From: Phytophthora colocasiae
Taxonomy: Eukaryota; Oomycota; Peronosporomycetes; Peronosporales; Peronosporaceae
NCBI GenBank assembly: GCA_018806915.1
Contig: JAGKQI010000086.1
Coordinates: 62,001-126,000 of the forward strand
Length of the DNA: 64,000 nt
Direction of reading: 5' to 3'
The position numbers and the translations under genes were made by a program. Positions 31,920 to 42,425 of the stretch are shown in pieces (within the stretch, counting starts at the first letter, position 1; every line of letters begins with the position of its first letter). The notes under the pieces were generated by a model. It worked only from the letters and a program-made list of their open reading frames with translations, was not told the origin of the DNA and made no database searches.

Positions 31920-33149
31920 ATGCCAGGAGACGGCTATAGAGGAACGCCGTTCGCGCCGCTAAACCTGACGCTCGAGCAGCAGCAGCAGTGCCAGGACCTC
32001 ACGTTCCATTTGCTAGACCGAACGGTCCGAAGCTACGATGAACGTGACGCGAGTAGAGACCCCGTTTCCGGCTCACCAAGACACCACGCCCGTCTAGACA
32101 GCACGAAGTGGAAGCAACTCAAGACGCAGAGCCACGCGTCGCTCTACTCGGAACGCACGAGCAACACACAACGGGATCTGCATCTCCCCGGAGACAATTG
32201 GGACAACCCGTGCGTCCTGTTAGCCGTGGGGATCATCGACAGCAGCCTGGACGAGGTCATGTTTGGCCTTGAGACGCCTGACTCCTCGCCATGCAAGTGC
32301 GGTCTGAAACGCTGGGTAAACAGCCTTTGGACGGAGCCGTCTTGGCCCAGTTAGCAGGACCTACGGACAACGACCCGTTCCAGTTCATGGGAGTCACGTG
32401 GATGGTGGGGGAGCATGGTAGTACGCCCCCGAGACTTTATCATCCTTACAGCCACTGGGGTGGTGAGTCGACCCAACGGAGAACGCATCGGCTACGAGGT
32501 AGTACAGTCGATCGATCTACCTCAGTGCCCCGAACTTCCCAAGCCCATGATGCGAGGCAAACTCATGTATGGCGCCATCTACCGTCAGCTTGATAATGGC
32601 ACGGTGGACGTCTACATTCAGATGTATGTGGAACCTGAAGGCCGTATCTTGGACAAACTCGTCATCGCTGCAATGTGGGAATCAACTTTAGGCTTCTGGA
32701 ACGCGCCACAGTTGTCCAAGACCAAGAAGTTGCAGTGGTGTATCGAGAACAAAAGCATCAAGCGACGGGAGCACGCGTCGGTACTCGCGCGAAATACAGA
32801 GGTGGACGTGAAGCACTGCGATAACTGCTTATCGAAGAGAAGTATGATCTCTCGGCGTCGTAGCAGCTCCCACCTCAACGATGATGGTATCTGTGCTATG
32901 TGCGCAACGCCGTTGTGTTCCAGTTGCAGAGTCAAGAAGGCACTCCGAGTACCAAGCGAACACAGCGGGAAGCTATGCAGTATAGATGTCGCAGTCTGCC
33001 AAGGCTGTATACTCTTCGCAGAGAAGCAGTACTGGGACTGGAATATTGTCGGAGTAGTTCAATGCTACCTTGAACGCGGAAATGCACAATTCTTACAGCG
33101 TAGAGCTCGAGCCATTTTAACACGCTCCTGCAATGTAATGCGTTATTGA
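31920..33149 (+). pseudogene. START-like/finger protein, copy 7, two frameshifts
   Basis: The ATG at 31920 aligns with copies 1-3 (GTPFAPLNLTLEQQ, LLDRTVRSYDERD). The frame changes near 32290 (after MFGLETPDSS) and again near 32410, where WMVGEHG should be followed by about ten residues that are missing before VVRPRDF. After that the START-like end and finger (CDNC, CAMC-x4-CSSC, CQGC) are intact to about 33020, with a changed C-terminus. Two separate lesions make a sequencing error less likely than for copy 2. Confidence 0.75.
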
Positions 33150-33373
33150 TTCTGGTAATTTAATCAAGGTTTTGTAGAATCCTAAATTGCAGTATACTTG
33201 AGGTTGTTCATTCACTTGTAATTCTCTCAGAAGCAGGTGTGTTGCAGACCACAGATACACAAGGAAGACACGTACTGAGCAGCGCAAAGCAGTGCTCGGA
33301 AAAAAATAATTTGATTTTTTATGTATTGTGATTGCGCTTGCCAATTCCCTCGAGGTGATGGGCCCCCTTAATA

Positions 33374-34293
33374 GAGAACTTTAGTTTTCGGAGCTGGTCC
33401 TGGAACTGGAATAAGTCGGAGTTGTTCCAAGGCGGTGTTGTAAGCGCACGAAGATGAACTGTAGTAGTCGGAGTAAATTTAATGGAATTAAGTTTAAGTT
33501 CCACGGTACCATCTATTAGAAATCAGGGCACACATCAGAACGCGCGAAAAGAAAATGCATTTGTACGCTACTCAAGACGAGTTACGCTGCTCAAGACGAG
33601 TTACAACTCATTTTTTGCTGCGGATGGAGGCTATGGAGTGCTTATTTAGGTGAAGTTCGATGTGCCGACTTTCGGTCTCTACATCCTTGCCCAGGACATC
33701 TTTCACGCGGTCCGTGATGGCAACCCACCTCTCAGTCTTTGATCCTCCTCTTTACCGTTGTCACCGAGCACCACCATCACCACGAGGCAGTCTCTTTCGT
33801 CTTGTAAGACACGCGCTGCTTCTTGTTGCTGGCGCCCTTCTTCTTATCAGTAGCAGCTTCAGCGCGATCTCCTTCTCCGTCGTCATCTGACGCGACCACA
33901 ACTGTCTCCACGACGACAGGAGCCCTCACCGCAGCTTGAGTCTCGGCCAAGTCGTCCTTCTTCAGGCCTTCTTCCGTCTGCTCTTCGGCTACCATCGCAC
34001 GCGCCTTCAGAGGCGCGGAAGGGCGCCACAACGCTTGCCTAGCAAGCTCGCTCGCATGTTTCCTTTTCGGCAACCTCGAGACCTGTTTTCTGTCATAAGG
34101 ATTCGCATGATGATGAGGAGGTTATCAAAAGATATAGGTTTTCGAGGCACTTATTCCTTGGAATAACTGGACCTCGCTTTTATTCCAAGGAATTGGCATT
34201 TTGGAACAAAGGTTACAGTTTACGGAGATTCTCTTCCTAAGTACGGGTTTTTGTTCCGTAACCCTCCGAGTTGCTCCGAAAACTAAAGTTCTC
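33374..34293. mobile_element. 920-bp TA-flanked element with 21-bp TIRs
   Basis: The 21-bp end GAGAACTTTAGTTTTCGGAGC is repeated perfectly in inverse orientation at the other end, and both ends are flanked by TA (33372-33373 and 34294-34295). This fits a Tc1/mariner-type or related non-autonomous element. Inside is a minus-strand frame (33777-34073, 99 residues, acidic then KKK-rich) without a known domain. Confidence 0.75.
33777..34073 (-). CDS. Small charged hypothetical protein inside a transposon
   Basis: 98 residues, starting MPKRKHASELARQ, with an acidic middle (SDDDGEGD) and a Lys-rich end. No transposase motif. It lies fully within the TA-flanked element. It could be the N-terminal remnant of the element's own protein, or a chance frame. 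Confidence 0.3.
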   Translation of the reverse strand: MPKRKHASELARQALWRPSAPLKARAMVAEEQTEEGLKKDDLAETQAAVRAPVVVETVVVASDDDGEGDRAEAATDKKKGASNKKQRVSYKTKETASW

Positions 34294-34353
34294 TAATTTC
34301 GAAAATGGGATTAGCCGCAGTTTGCCGTAGGAAGCGGTCCAGTGAAGGCACTA

Positions 34354-35340
34354 CACCTTTTGCCGGCCAAATTGGGCTAATTGTGGGCAGGATTAATTTT
34401 AGGCGGCTGACAGAAACCCAAAATAGCCCAAAACTTTTTTTTCACACAATCAAAGTGGGCTAATCATCATTCAAAGCGGGCAATCAAACTACATGTACTG
34501 GCCATAGGACATATCTTAGCTTCTGTCTTCGAAATAGGTGGACCAATAATACTCACGGTCAGTGGGTCATTCATCTCTTCCCTCGCTGTAGCTAGGTAGG
34601 TTTTGATGTGCGCTTTAAGAGCGCTAAAACAGTTTTCAATCGGGTTACACATGGGGCTGCATGGACCAAGTCGAAGCAAGACGAGATCGCAGCGGGGCTG
34701 TACGAGCTCCTCTGTACGAGAATGTGCTGGTGCATTGTCGAACACGATGACGATCTTCTTGTCGCTATACTGCTCGTGATAGATGTTGCTCCCCTTGATG
34801 ACCTCATACGATGTCCACACGAAACTCATCAAGGACCATGCGTTTCAATGTGGCAAGTGGGAGAAGACAACACTCGTCCAGCCACAGCTCTAATGCCGCC
34901 TTGATCTCGGGGGTCACTTTGGTAGCGCGGGCCCCTCCTCGAGAAAGGTCAACAGCGCGGTCGAGGCTAACAAGTCGCTCCGCTGTGCTCCGTGGGAACC
35001 CGTTATAATGGGCAACAGCACGCCAGTTGCCACCGGCGTGGTATGCTATGAGGACGCGACGGCGTTCTTCAGGTGTGTGGGTCTTAGTGGCGGTTTGGGA
35101 AGGCATCCGGGTTGTGTAATGTTAGTTGCAGATTGACTTTGTGGTCTCCGTTTCGGGCGCATGCGAAGTACTGTACATGTACAAATGATTGGCTGGTAGT
35201 TGCCCGCTTTGAATGATGATTAGCCCACTTTGATTGTGTGAAAAAAAAAGTTTTGGGCTATTTTGGATTTCTGTCAGCCGCCTAAAATTAATCCTGCCCA
35301 CATTGGATGCTGATTAGCCCAATTTGGCCAGCAAAAGGTG
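34354..35340 (-). mobile_element. Tc1/mariner-type element with long TIRs and internal deletion
   Basis: TIRs of about 130-141 bp start CACCTTTTGCCGGCCAAAT on the left and CACCTTTTGCTGGCCAAAT on the right (read inward). Each is flanked by TA at 34352-34353 and 35341-35342. The right arm has about 11 extra bases (ATTGGATGCTG). The element is 987 bp, shorter than a full mariner-type element. Confidence 0.85.
34467..35106 (-). pseudogene. Tc1/mariner-type transposase, internally deleted
   Basis: The first frame (35106 to 34804) starts MPSQTATKTHTPEERRRVL and has an HTH-like N-terminal region. The second (34832 to 34467) resumes within the DDE domain with VIVFDNAPAH (second catalytic Asp) and ends around NPIENCFSALKAHIKTY (third acidic residue). 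The region with the first catalytic Asp is missing and the two frames differ, so an internal deletion removed about 80-100 codons. It cannot code an active enzyme. Confidence 0.75.
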
Positions 35341-35587
35341 TAGAAGAACCCAAGACACTGTTGACGTAGCACACGAGGTCCACAACGAGCTCCAGACCTC
35401 AACCACGAGCAGCCCACGCTGAAAGAGCTGTCGTTCACTATCTACGCAGTCATTCTTCAATTCGCGAGCTCGACATCAGGTGCCCCCAAGCCGAAGACCC
35501 CGATCGACTGCTTCAAGCCCAATTTGTCGCCCTTCTTGTCCTCTCTGCGCAAGCTTTTGCTGCCACCGGGATCTACACTCGACCACA

Positions 35588-37172
35588 ATGAACGCGACAT
35601 CGGCACATCCGACGAACAAGCAGCTGACATCTACCATCTTCTCGCCTGCACCTGACGACCGATGGCGCTGTCGAATCTGCGCCAAACACCGTGTCCAAGC
35701 CAACGGCAAAGGGTACACCAACTTGGTCGACCACCTACGTCGTGCCCATTCTCAAGTGACCGTCGAAACGGCGTACAAACATATTCTGCAGTATGGTACG
35801 GCTTCGCCTATTTTGGACATCAGTCCACACGCAAAGGGTATCCACGACTGGATCGAGTGGATCGTCATGGAGAATCGACCATTAAGTTTTTGCGAAAGCG
35901 AGCTGGTTCGAAAAAACACAAACTTACCGAGGACCAACGTCAAAGCAATGAAAGAGTATATTCGGCTCCTTGTCGATGTGGTTCGCGCGGAGCTGAAAGA
36001 TAAGCTAGTCGATCAAAGACTGGGCCTTGTCTTCGACGGCTGGTCCGAAAATGGATACCATTTTCTCGGCACTTTCGCAGTTACGGCCCCAGATGATCCA
36101 TCACTCGGTTCCTCGCGCGAGATGTATCTACTTTCGTTCAAGCCGCACAAAACCCGCCATTTCGGGTCCAATGCTATTATCGACTTGTTCGATGAAATAT
36201 TGGACGACTACGAGATTGACTTTTCCCAACTTTGTTTCTTTGTGGGGGACAATGCGAGTGTAAATGTATCGGTCGGCAAGAAGCTCAAAATCCCTCTTGT
36301 AGGGTGCGCCAGTCATCGTCTCTAACTGGCAGCTGAACGACATCTGGAGCCGTACGCAGACCTCCTGGAAAAGGTTGCCGCTGTTGTGAAGTGTCTGCGT
36401 ACGGGAAAACAGCGGGCTGTACTGCGTGACGACGATTTGTTGACGCCACTGCGAAACGAGACTCGTTGGTCAAGTACTTTTGCAATGATCAAACGATACT
36501 TGGAGCTCGCTCCGTACTTAGACGACACGGACCCTGATTTGGCGTCGCTCTTGCTAACGGCGGCGAAAACCGCCTCAGGTCGCTGCTGGAAGAGCTTAAA
36601 AGTTTGAGTCAGTGAGCAAAAAGCTGCAAGAAGAGAATGGACTTACCCTTCACCATGTCCGGGTGCTGTTTGACAAACTTCTTGAGTCATTCCCCGACTC
36701 TGGCCAGCGTCATCTCACGCCAGACGCGCGAGTCGTAGCGTTCCCACACTTTGAAAGTGGTGTAGTCAAGGTTTTAAGCGGTAACGAGAAAGAACTGGAG
36801 CCGGTAGAGCGCACAGCACTGAAGCGGCTTCTGCGAGATGAGAGGGCTCTAGATGACGAGTCAAGCGACGAAGAAGTGCTTTCGTTTGCTGACGCTGCGC
36901 TAGCCGACATTGCTGTCACAATGGCAGACTCTCAGTATATGAGCATGGACTGGATACCGCCCACATCAAACGTCGTTGAGCGTTTGTTTTCTCATGCAGT
37001 GCTGGTGTACTCTGATCGACGTCAGTCAATGCATCCAGAGACATTAGAGCAGCTTTTGTTCTTGCAAAAGAACCGGGCGCTTTGGAATGAAGCAACTGTT
37101 GCAGGTATTCTTCATCAACCCCGAACACCGAAGAAGAGGCGGCTGCGCGAATCAATGTCTCCCGACATGTAA
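35588..37172 (+). pseudogene. hAT transposase (third copy), stop plus frameshifts
   Basis: The ATG at 35588 leads into a BED finger (WRCRICAKH, then H-x4-H), the core (LGLVFDGWSE, FFVGDNASVN, CASHRL) and, after an in-frame TAA at 36323-36325, the expected continuation LAAERHLE in the same frame. Frameshifts near 36555 and 36605 lead to the last part with the dimerisation region (SNVVERLFSHAVLVYSDRR). Terminal inverted repeats could not be found by eye, so the element limits are unknown. Same broad family as the transposases at 3453 and 47680. Confidence 0.75.
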
Positions 37173-37748
37173 AACAGCTCTAAATGCAGTCGAAGACGGC
37201 GACAAGAAGAGGTGTGATGTGAGCTAGACGTAGTCTGAGTGTGCAGCTCAGGAAACTAGGACTCAGTGGATATATTTGTAAAAAAAAACACTCGCGGATC
37301 TCCGTTGTTATGGTACATGGTCAAATTGCAATTGTTTATGGCAAAATCCGGTTTCCATTGAAAAAAATTATATTGCGCGGAGCACTGGCGCAAAGGCCAC
37401 TCGGGAGGTTCTTGTGTATTGTTGCTTTCCTTCAACCGAGCTCCAACCTACAAGCTCTGCTTCTTTCTTACCTCCTTTCTCACATTGCACTTTTTGAAGA
37501 GGTCCTTCGGGCGGGTCTTCTTGCTCAGATACTGACCCATCAGAGCTTTTTTACATAGTTGTCGCCCAAGCTTTGGTCTCGCTTTTTTTTTCCCCTACGA
37601 CGTAGGCTAGACACTCCATCCCCACCGAAAGGCAACGTTGAAGTTACTCCCCATGTTTCATCATAAATCTATGCATATCAACAGTTTATTTTTCACGTCA
37701 GCCCCACGTCCGGCATCTCGAAGAGGTACACGTAATCCTTACTCCTAG
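37173..37748. other. Gene-free spacer upstream of the isomerase gene
   Basis: About 575 bp holding the 3' side of the hAT relic and the promoter of the gene at 37749. No hAT terminus could be identified. Confidence 0.3.
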
Positions 37749-38979
37749 ATGCCTGGCATGCTGTCCCTTGCGCTTCGCCGCTCCCTCCCCACTAACTCTC
37801 GCTCTTCACAGCTTTTTGTGTCTGTAGCCAACATGTCGTCGCTGTCCGAGCGCTTCGAGCGAAGTTTGACTCTGGGCAAAACTCTCCCTCCTCTGTCGGA
37901 CAATGCGGCCAAACTCGAGATGTACGCGCTGTTCAAGCAGGCCAATGCGGGCAAGAACACGACGTCTAGGCCGGGGATGCTGGACTTTGTGGGACGTGCT
38001 AAATGGGACGCGTGGACGAAGCTGGGCGATATGACCCAGGACGACGCCAAGTTGAAATATATCGACATTATTGACAAGTTAGCGGCTGAACATGGCGCTA
38101 AAGGAGAAGAAGAAGATGCCACTACAGCTTCTGCTGGGTCGGAAGACCTACTTGTTGAGATTTCGTAGGCTTTTTTGCAGTTTTATTGGTTTTAGTGTTT
38201 AAACTTACTTTTAGTTTTGGTTTGGCAGGGAAAATGGACTTTTGACGATCCAGTTGAATCGACCCAAGAAGTTCAACGCCATTGATATCGCCATGTACGA
38301 AGGTTTAACCAAGGCCTTAGAGACCTCCAAGACCCAGGAAAAAGTCAAAGCGGTGCTGCTTAAAAGCTCGGGCGAGTATTTCTCCAGTGGCAACGACCTC
38401 AGCATGTTCACGTCCAATCCGGAAGGGCTTTCGCTTGACAAAATGGCGGACAAGGGTGCAGTACTATTGGAGAACGTCGTCGACACTTTCATCACGTACC
38501 CGAAACCTATTGTTGCTGCTGTGCAGGGCCCAGCAGTGGGGATTGCGACCACCATCTTGGCCCTCTGTGACCTCGTGTACGTCAAGGAGACAGCGACGTT
38601 CCACACGCCGTTCACGTCTCTGGGTCAGTCGCCGGAGGCCTGTTCGTCTCTGCTTTTCCCGCGGATCATGGGGCCCGCGAGGGCGAATGCTTTGTTGTTG
38701 CTCGGGGAGAAGCTGAGCGCCAAGGACGCAGTCGACACGGGACTGGCGACCGCTGTGTTCGGCGCTGCGGAGTTCGACACCCAAGTGCAGACCAAGGTGG
38801 ACCTGTTGCTGTCGCGTTACCCGCAGTCCATGCAGCGCTCCAAGGCATTGATCCGCTCGGCTGCAGTTGTCAAGGAGCTGCAGGAGGCGAATCACCGTGA
38901 GTGTCAGACACTTAAGGAGCTCTGGCTTGGATCCGAGTGTATGGACGCCATCTTAAAGTTCCAGTCACGGAAGCACTAA
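37749..38979 (+). CDS. ECI2: ACBP-domain enoyl-CoA delta isomerase
   Basis: Two exons, 37749-38164 and 38229-38979, joined over a 64-bp GT..AG intron that restores the frame (..EIS-ENGLLTIQL). 388 residues. Residues about 30-110 form an acyl-CoA-binding domain (YALFKQANAG, GMLDFVGRAKWDAW). The rest is a crotonase/isomerase fold with the oxyanion-hole motif SSGNDLSMF and the catalytic Glu in LGQSPEACSS. This is the ECI2 arrangement, which shifts double bonds of unsaturated fatty acyl-CoA during beta-oxidation. The N-terminus (MPGMLSLALRRSLPTNSRSS) is basic and amphipathic, like a mitochondrial presequence; the C-terminus (SRKH) is not a peroxisomal PTS1. An inner ATG at 37833 could give a cytosolic form. 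Convergent with the next gene, 71 bp apart. Confidence 0.9.
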
Positions 38980-39050
38980 GAGCGCAGAAGCTAACTGCTT
39001 TAGCGTAATTAACCAACGGGTGCAAAGCTTCTATCTGATCATTAGGACCA

Positions 39051-40841
39051 TTAGAACCACGACGACAAGCGTTTGGGCGGTGGGTTCTCAGCTCTGGATC
39101 GTTGCTCACTTGGCTTCTCTTGTGGTTTCTCCTTTGGTGGCTCAACTGGAGCTGGCGGAGGGGTAACCACTGCGCCTGGGTGGACGTGGCCAGGAACTTT
39201 GTACTTGCACAGGACACATTCGACAACAGGTGGAGCCACGACAATGGCCTCCGATGCAGCAGCTTGCTCACCCGCCTTCTCCTGTTCAGACACTTTATTC
39301 TCTTCTTCACTTGGCTCTTCCGTGAGCGACGCCAGCTTCGGCACGGCCGACCGCCGTTGTAACGTCTTGTTACGGCGCGGACGGCGAGAGCCTGGACTTG
39401 AGTCTGCTGGTTCCGTGGACGGATCTTTGCATAGAGCTGCAGCAGCAACGCGTGCGTGCTGGACATGTTCTCGGTCTCGATCGTCCATTCCTTCCTTGTC
39501 CTCGTCGATGTCGTCCAGAACCGCGACCGTCACGCGCCGGGAGATACCGTAGTTCCGCCGTTCTCTTGCCGGTTGGGCGCTTTCACTGTCAACCTGCATA
39601 CCCGTTGCTGCGTCCTCCTCCCCGTTCTCGTCCTGTGCTGCTACTTGTTCATCTTCAGCGTCCTCACTCTTGTAGTTCTCCGAATTGCTACGGAAACCCT
39701 GTGAGAAAAGATACCGTAGAGCGCGCCTCTGCACATTCGTCACGGGCCGCAGCTTCAACGTGCTCTGGAACAGCAGTCCCGACGTCGTGCCGTCCACACG
39801 GAACTCACGCAGCTCCTTCCTGACCTCGCACGTTTCCACTTCCACCAGTTTCTTCTCGATGAACGGAGGTTTGTGCGAGCAGTGTCGAAGCCATTCGTGT
39901 AGCATCAGGTCGTAGTCTCTCGGCTCCGCTTCAACTGATATTTCACCGTCCATATCCACGTCCTCATCCTCCGTCGTCGACAAACTGCTGATACTACTCA
40001 TGTCGTTGGTGCTGAAGCTGCGGGGCATCCCCAGTCCGTTCGTCTGCGTCGGCAATGGCAGCGTCCGTTTCGGCAAGCCTCTCTTAGGCGGACCCGTTAA
40101 CTCAAACACGAACGGCGGATTCACCGGTTCGTAGTTGTGCGTGCAGGTGGAAGCATTGAAATAAGTGATCTCTCCATCAGGACTAGCACTACGGCCATAA
40201 CCTTCATGTACGTGTCCGAAGACGTGCAGTTTAGGCCGCACGCGTGTCTCCACCTCCTTCAGTAAATCGGCACAGCCAACACGTTGATATCCGACCAGGT
40301 CGCCGTGACCCATAGGCGGCGTGTGTGAGATCAATACGTCTGTGTCCGAGGGAATGTGTCTCCATTTCTTCAGCAGCGCGTTGCCTCTGGGCAGGTTAAA
40401 TGCCCAATTGCAGAACTCCGGCTGCCACGGCGTCCCGTAGAAGACGAACCCCTCGATGAGCACGGCCTGGTCTTCCAGATACAGCGCGTTCGTGAGCAGC
40501 GCGCGCACCTCGTCCGGCTCGTACTGCTGTCGGTGGCCGTACTGGTGCCAGAACTGAGGGTAGAAGACCCGGTCGAACGACGACTCATGATTCCCGGCGA
40601 TCACCAGCTTGTACCGGTGCGGCAGACGCCCCAGGAACTCGTTAAACACCAGCACTTCGCTGCGTTCACCCGTGTCTGTAAAGTCCCCCGCGTGCACAAA
40701 CACATCGCCGTCTGGGATCGCTAGCGCGTCCTCGTGGAGTCCGTGCGTGTCCGACACGCACACGACCTTCATCGCCGGCGTTCTGCTTGTTACAACGGCC
40801 GGGATAAGAGTTAATTCCTGAGAGGGTTTAATCACCTCCAT
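39051..40841 (-). CDS. Calcineurin-like metallophosphoesterase (MPPED type)
   Basis: 596 residues. The catalytic domain (about residues 24-260) shows all metal-binding motifs in order: VSDTHG (Asp31, His33), HAGDFTD (Asp53), AGNHE (Asn84, His85), ISHTPP, and VFGHVHEGYG. This is the UPF0046/MPPED family, which hydrolyses phosphodiesters. The remaining 330 residues are low-complexity, acidic or Pro-rich, with a compact segment near 310-380 and a Pro-rich C-terminus; they have no domain I recognise. Length is far above the about 300 residues of animal MPPED proteins. The start lies 84 bp from the divergent zinc-knuckle gene. Confidence 0.85.
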   Translation of the reverse strand: MEVIKPSQELTLIPAVVTSRTPAMKVVCVSDTHGLHEDALAIPDGDVFVHAGDFTDTGERSEVLVFNEFLGRLPHRYKLVIAGNHESSFDRVFYPQFWHQYGHRQQYEPDEVRALLTNALYLEDQAVLIEGFVFYGTPWQPEFCNWAFNLPRGNALLKKWRHIPSDTDVLISHTPPMGHGDLVGYQRVGCADLLKEVETRVRPKLHVFGHVHEGYGRSASPDGEITYFNASTCTHNYEPVNPPFVFELTGPPKRGLPKRTLPLPTQTNGLGMPRSFSTNDMSSISSLSTTEDEDVDMDGEISVEAEPRDYDLMLHEWLRHCSHKPPFIEKKLVEVETCEVRKELREFRVDGTTSGLLFQSTLKLRPVTNVQRRALRYLFSQGFRSNSENYKSEDAEDEQVAAQDENGEEDAATGMQVDSESAQPARERRNYGISRRVTVAVLDDIDEDKEGMDDRDREHVQHARVAAAALCKDPSTEPADSSPGSRRPRRNKTLQRRSAVPKLASLTEEPSEEENKVSEQEKAGEQAAASEAIVVAPPVVECVLCKYKVPGHVHPGAVVTPPPAPVEPPKEKPQEKPSEQRSRAENPPPKRLSSWF

Positions 40842-40925
40842 ACAAAATTCAAGTCATTCGTTTCCACTCAGGCGTGCGCCAACCAAAAACCGCCGGTCAG
40901 TAGCATATCAACGTCACAGGTAATA
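40842..40925. promoter_or_regulatory. 84-bp bidirectional promoter region
   Basis: The phosphoesterase (minus) and zinc-knuckle gene (plus) start only 84 bp apart, so one short region must drive both. No TATA box is visible. Confidence 0.5.
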
Positions 40926-41717
40926 ATGGCCGAAGAAGTGCTGTCCGAGGAGCGCAAGCAGATCCTGCAGAAGCGGCGCGAGCTGCGCAAAGCTAAGAAG
41001 GCCAAGGCCAAGCAGTTCAAGGCGGAGAAGCAACAGGCGCGTCGAGAGAAGAAGGCGGAGATCGTGGCACGCATCCGCGCCAAGCGTGAGGAGGCGCAGA
41101 ACGCCGGCAACAGCGGCGAAGAAGGTTGTTGGCTCTGTGGAGAGACCACGCACCGCAAACAGGACTGTCCCAACCGCGCGGCTGGAGATCTGAACAAGAC
41201 CTGCTTCCAGTGCCGACGCCGTGGCCACACGTCGCACAACTGCCCGCAGAACGGCGGCGGCGGCTTCGGCCAGCACCAGCAACAGGCGGCCGTGTGCTTC
41301 AACTGCGGCGCCGACGACCACGCGCTGCGTGATTGTCCCAAGCCAATGGAGAATGGCGGCGCCACGTACGCCACGTGCTTCGTGTGCAACCAGCAGGGCC
41401 ATTTGAGCTCCAAATGTCCGCAGAACAAGATGGGCGTGTACCCCAAGGGTGGCTGCTGCAAAGTCTGCAAGAGTATCGAGCACTTGGCACGTGACTGTCC
41501 TGTGGGCAACATCTCGGCGGACGGCAGCAGTGGAGAGAAGAAGAACAAGAAACTCACGTTTGCAGATGATGACGAGGATTATGTGGACAATGGGGACAAG
41601 ACGGGTGACGCACTGGACACGTTCCAGCTCGGTCTGGAAGGGGAAGACGAGGACAAACAAAGTGACATCAAGAGCACATCGAGCAGTAGGAAGCACCCGA
41701 AGCGGGTGAAATTCTAG
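40926..41717 (+). CDS. CCHC zinc-knuckle protein (ZCCHC9-like)
   Basis: 263 residues. The N-terminal 55 residues are a highly charged Lys/Arg/Glu coiled-coil-like helix. Five CCHC knuckles (C-x2-C-x4-H-x4-C) follow: CWLCGETTHRKQDC, CFQCRRRGHTSHNC, CFNCGADDHALRDC, CFVCNQQGHLSSKC and CKVCKSIEHLARDC. The C-terminus is acidic then basic (KHPKRVKF), like a nuclear or nucleolar signal. ZCCHC9/Air-type proteins bind RNA and act in rRNA processing or exosome recruitment; that role is inferred. The last 90 bp of this gene are part of an inverted duplication whose other copy lies at 44610-44685. Confidence 0.85.
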   Translation: MAEEVLSEERKQILQKRRELRKAKKAKAKQFKAEKQQARREKKAEIVARIRAKREEAQNAGNSGEEGCWLCGETTHRKQDCPNRAAGDLNKTCFQCRRRGHTSHNCPQNGGGGFGQHQQQAAVCFNCGADDHALRDCPKPMENGGATYATCFVCNQQGHLSSKCPQNKMGVYPKGGCCKVCKSIEHLARDCPVGNISADGSSGEKKNKKLTFADDDEDYVDNGDKTGDALDTFQLGLEGEDEDKQSDIKSTSSSRKHPKRVKF

Positions 41718-41796
41718 ACTCTTTCACACTGTTGGCTGCCATACACGTAATTCCCTACTCGTCCTTCTTGTTGGCTTGATTCTTGAGGTCGTCGGG
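41629..41796. repeat. Inverted duplication X, left copy
   Basis: Contains the 3' end of the zinc-knuckle gene, the short spacer, and the antisense 3' end of the membrane-protein gene (codons for ..SQANKKDE near 41757-41795). The matching inverted copy is at 44528-44685, where the membrane-protein gene is complete and the zinc-knuckle tail is the fragment. Confidence 0.85.
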
Positions 41797-42330
41797 AAGC
41801 CATGGATCCAATAGCTCCTGCTCATTCAACGTTCCCATGTACATTACTGGATGACTTGTGATCAATGATCTCTTGATCCTGTTCAAGATGTGCACCTCAT
41901 AGTGACGAGCTTCACCAGTCAATCCCTCTCCCCCATTTCGCCTTCCAGCCCTCAAGTCTTCGCCCACAGAATCAAACACTATGCGTCTGTCTTTCCTCCT
42001 GGTTGCTGCTATCGCCCTCCTTTCAACTGGAACTGCCATGGCAAACTCCACTGGAGCTGAGGGACGACGTCAACGCGTGCACAAGAACATCGATACTGAA
42101 GAAGGCGGATTTAGCACGGCAAAGTTCGACCGACTCATGAAGCAGCAAAGCTACCGTGACACCAGATTCAGCAACTGGGTCACGAAGGAATACTCCGACA
42201 GGTTTGTCCACAACTAGGCTTCAAGTTGACAAACACCCGCACCACTGCCGGATTTTCAACTACTACCAGAGAACTTCGCTCCTGGTCTCATCTTGTCTTA
42301 AGAAACAGAAAAGTCTCGAACATTGGGCAC
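41797..42330. repeat. Inverted duplication R, left copy (RXLR unit)
   Basis: A unit of about 530 bp with a 180-bp 5' flank, the short effector-like gene and about 110 bp of 3' flank. The inverted partner is 44686-45214. In the left copy R follows X; in the right copy, read on the opposite strand, R precedes X. Confidence 0.85.
41981..42217 (+). CDS. Truncated RXLR-type secreted protein
   Basis: 78 residues. A signal peptide of about 21 residues starts MRLSFLLVAA. At the place of the RXLR motif it has GRRQRVHK, one residue short of the canonical R-x-L-R of its paralogues, and the dEER site reads DTEEGG. The effector part (FSTAKFDRLMKQQSY, NWVTKEYSDRF) matches the intact paralogue at 51209 but ends at an early TAG. 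The lost C-terminal half is still visible as decayed sequence to about 42300. Secretion is likely; host translocation by the RXLR route is doubtful. Confidence 0.65.
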   Translation: MRLSFLLVAAIALLSTGTAMANSTGAEGRRQRVHKNIDTEEGGFSTAKFDRLMKQQSYRDTRFSNWVTKEYSDRFVHN

Positions 42331-42425
42331 ATTAAATAGTTCATTAGAGATGTTGTTATCTCCTCGTTTCGTTGCTACAGAGGTATCAATATTCATATGT
42401 CAATATGTAACAGATCCAACTAGAC

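Noticed and set aside
35343..37748. Terminal inverted repeats and target duplication for the third hAT copy
   Set aside because: Searched both flanks for CAGGG/CAGTG-type ends and matching octamers; no convincing pair, so no element limits are given.
40914..41696. Long hydrophobic minus-strand frame
   Set aside because: Antisense of the Lys/Arg/Cys-rich zinc-knuckle gene; the five CCHC knuckles on the other strand are decisive.
41755..42051. Minus-strand frame ending ..NQANKKDE
   Set aside because: Only its last codons are protein-like: they are the copied tail of the membrane-protein gene within duplication X. The rest is the antisense of the RXLR unit.
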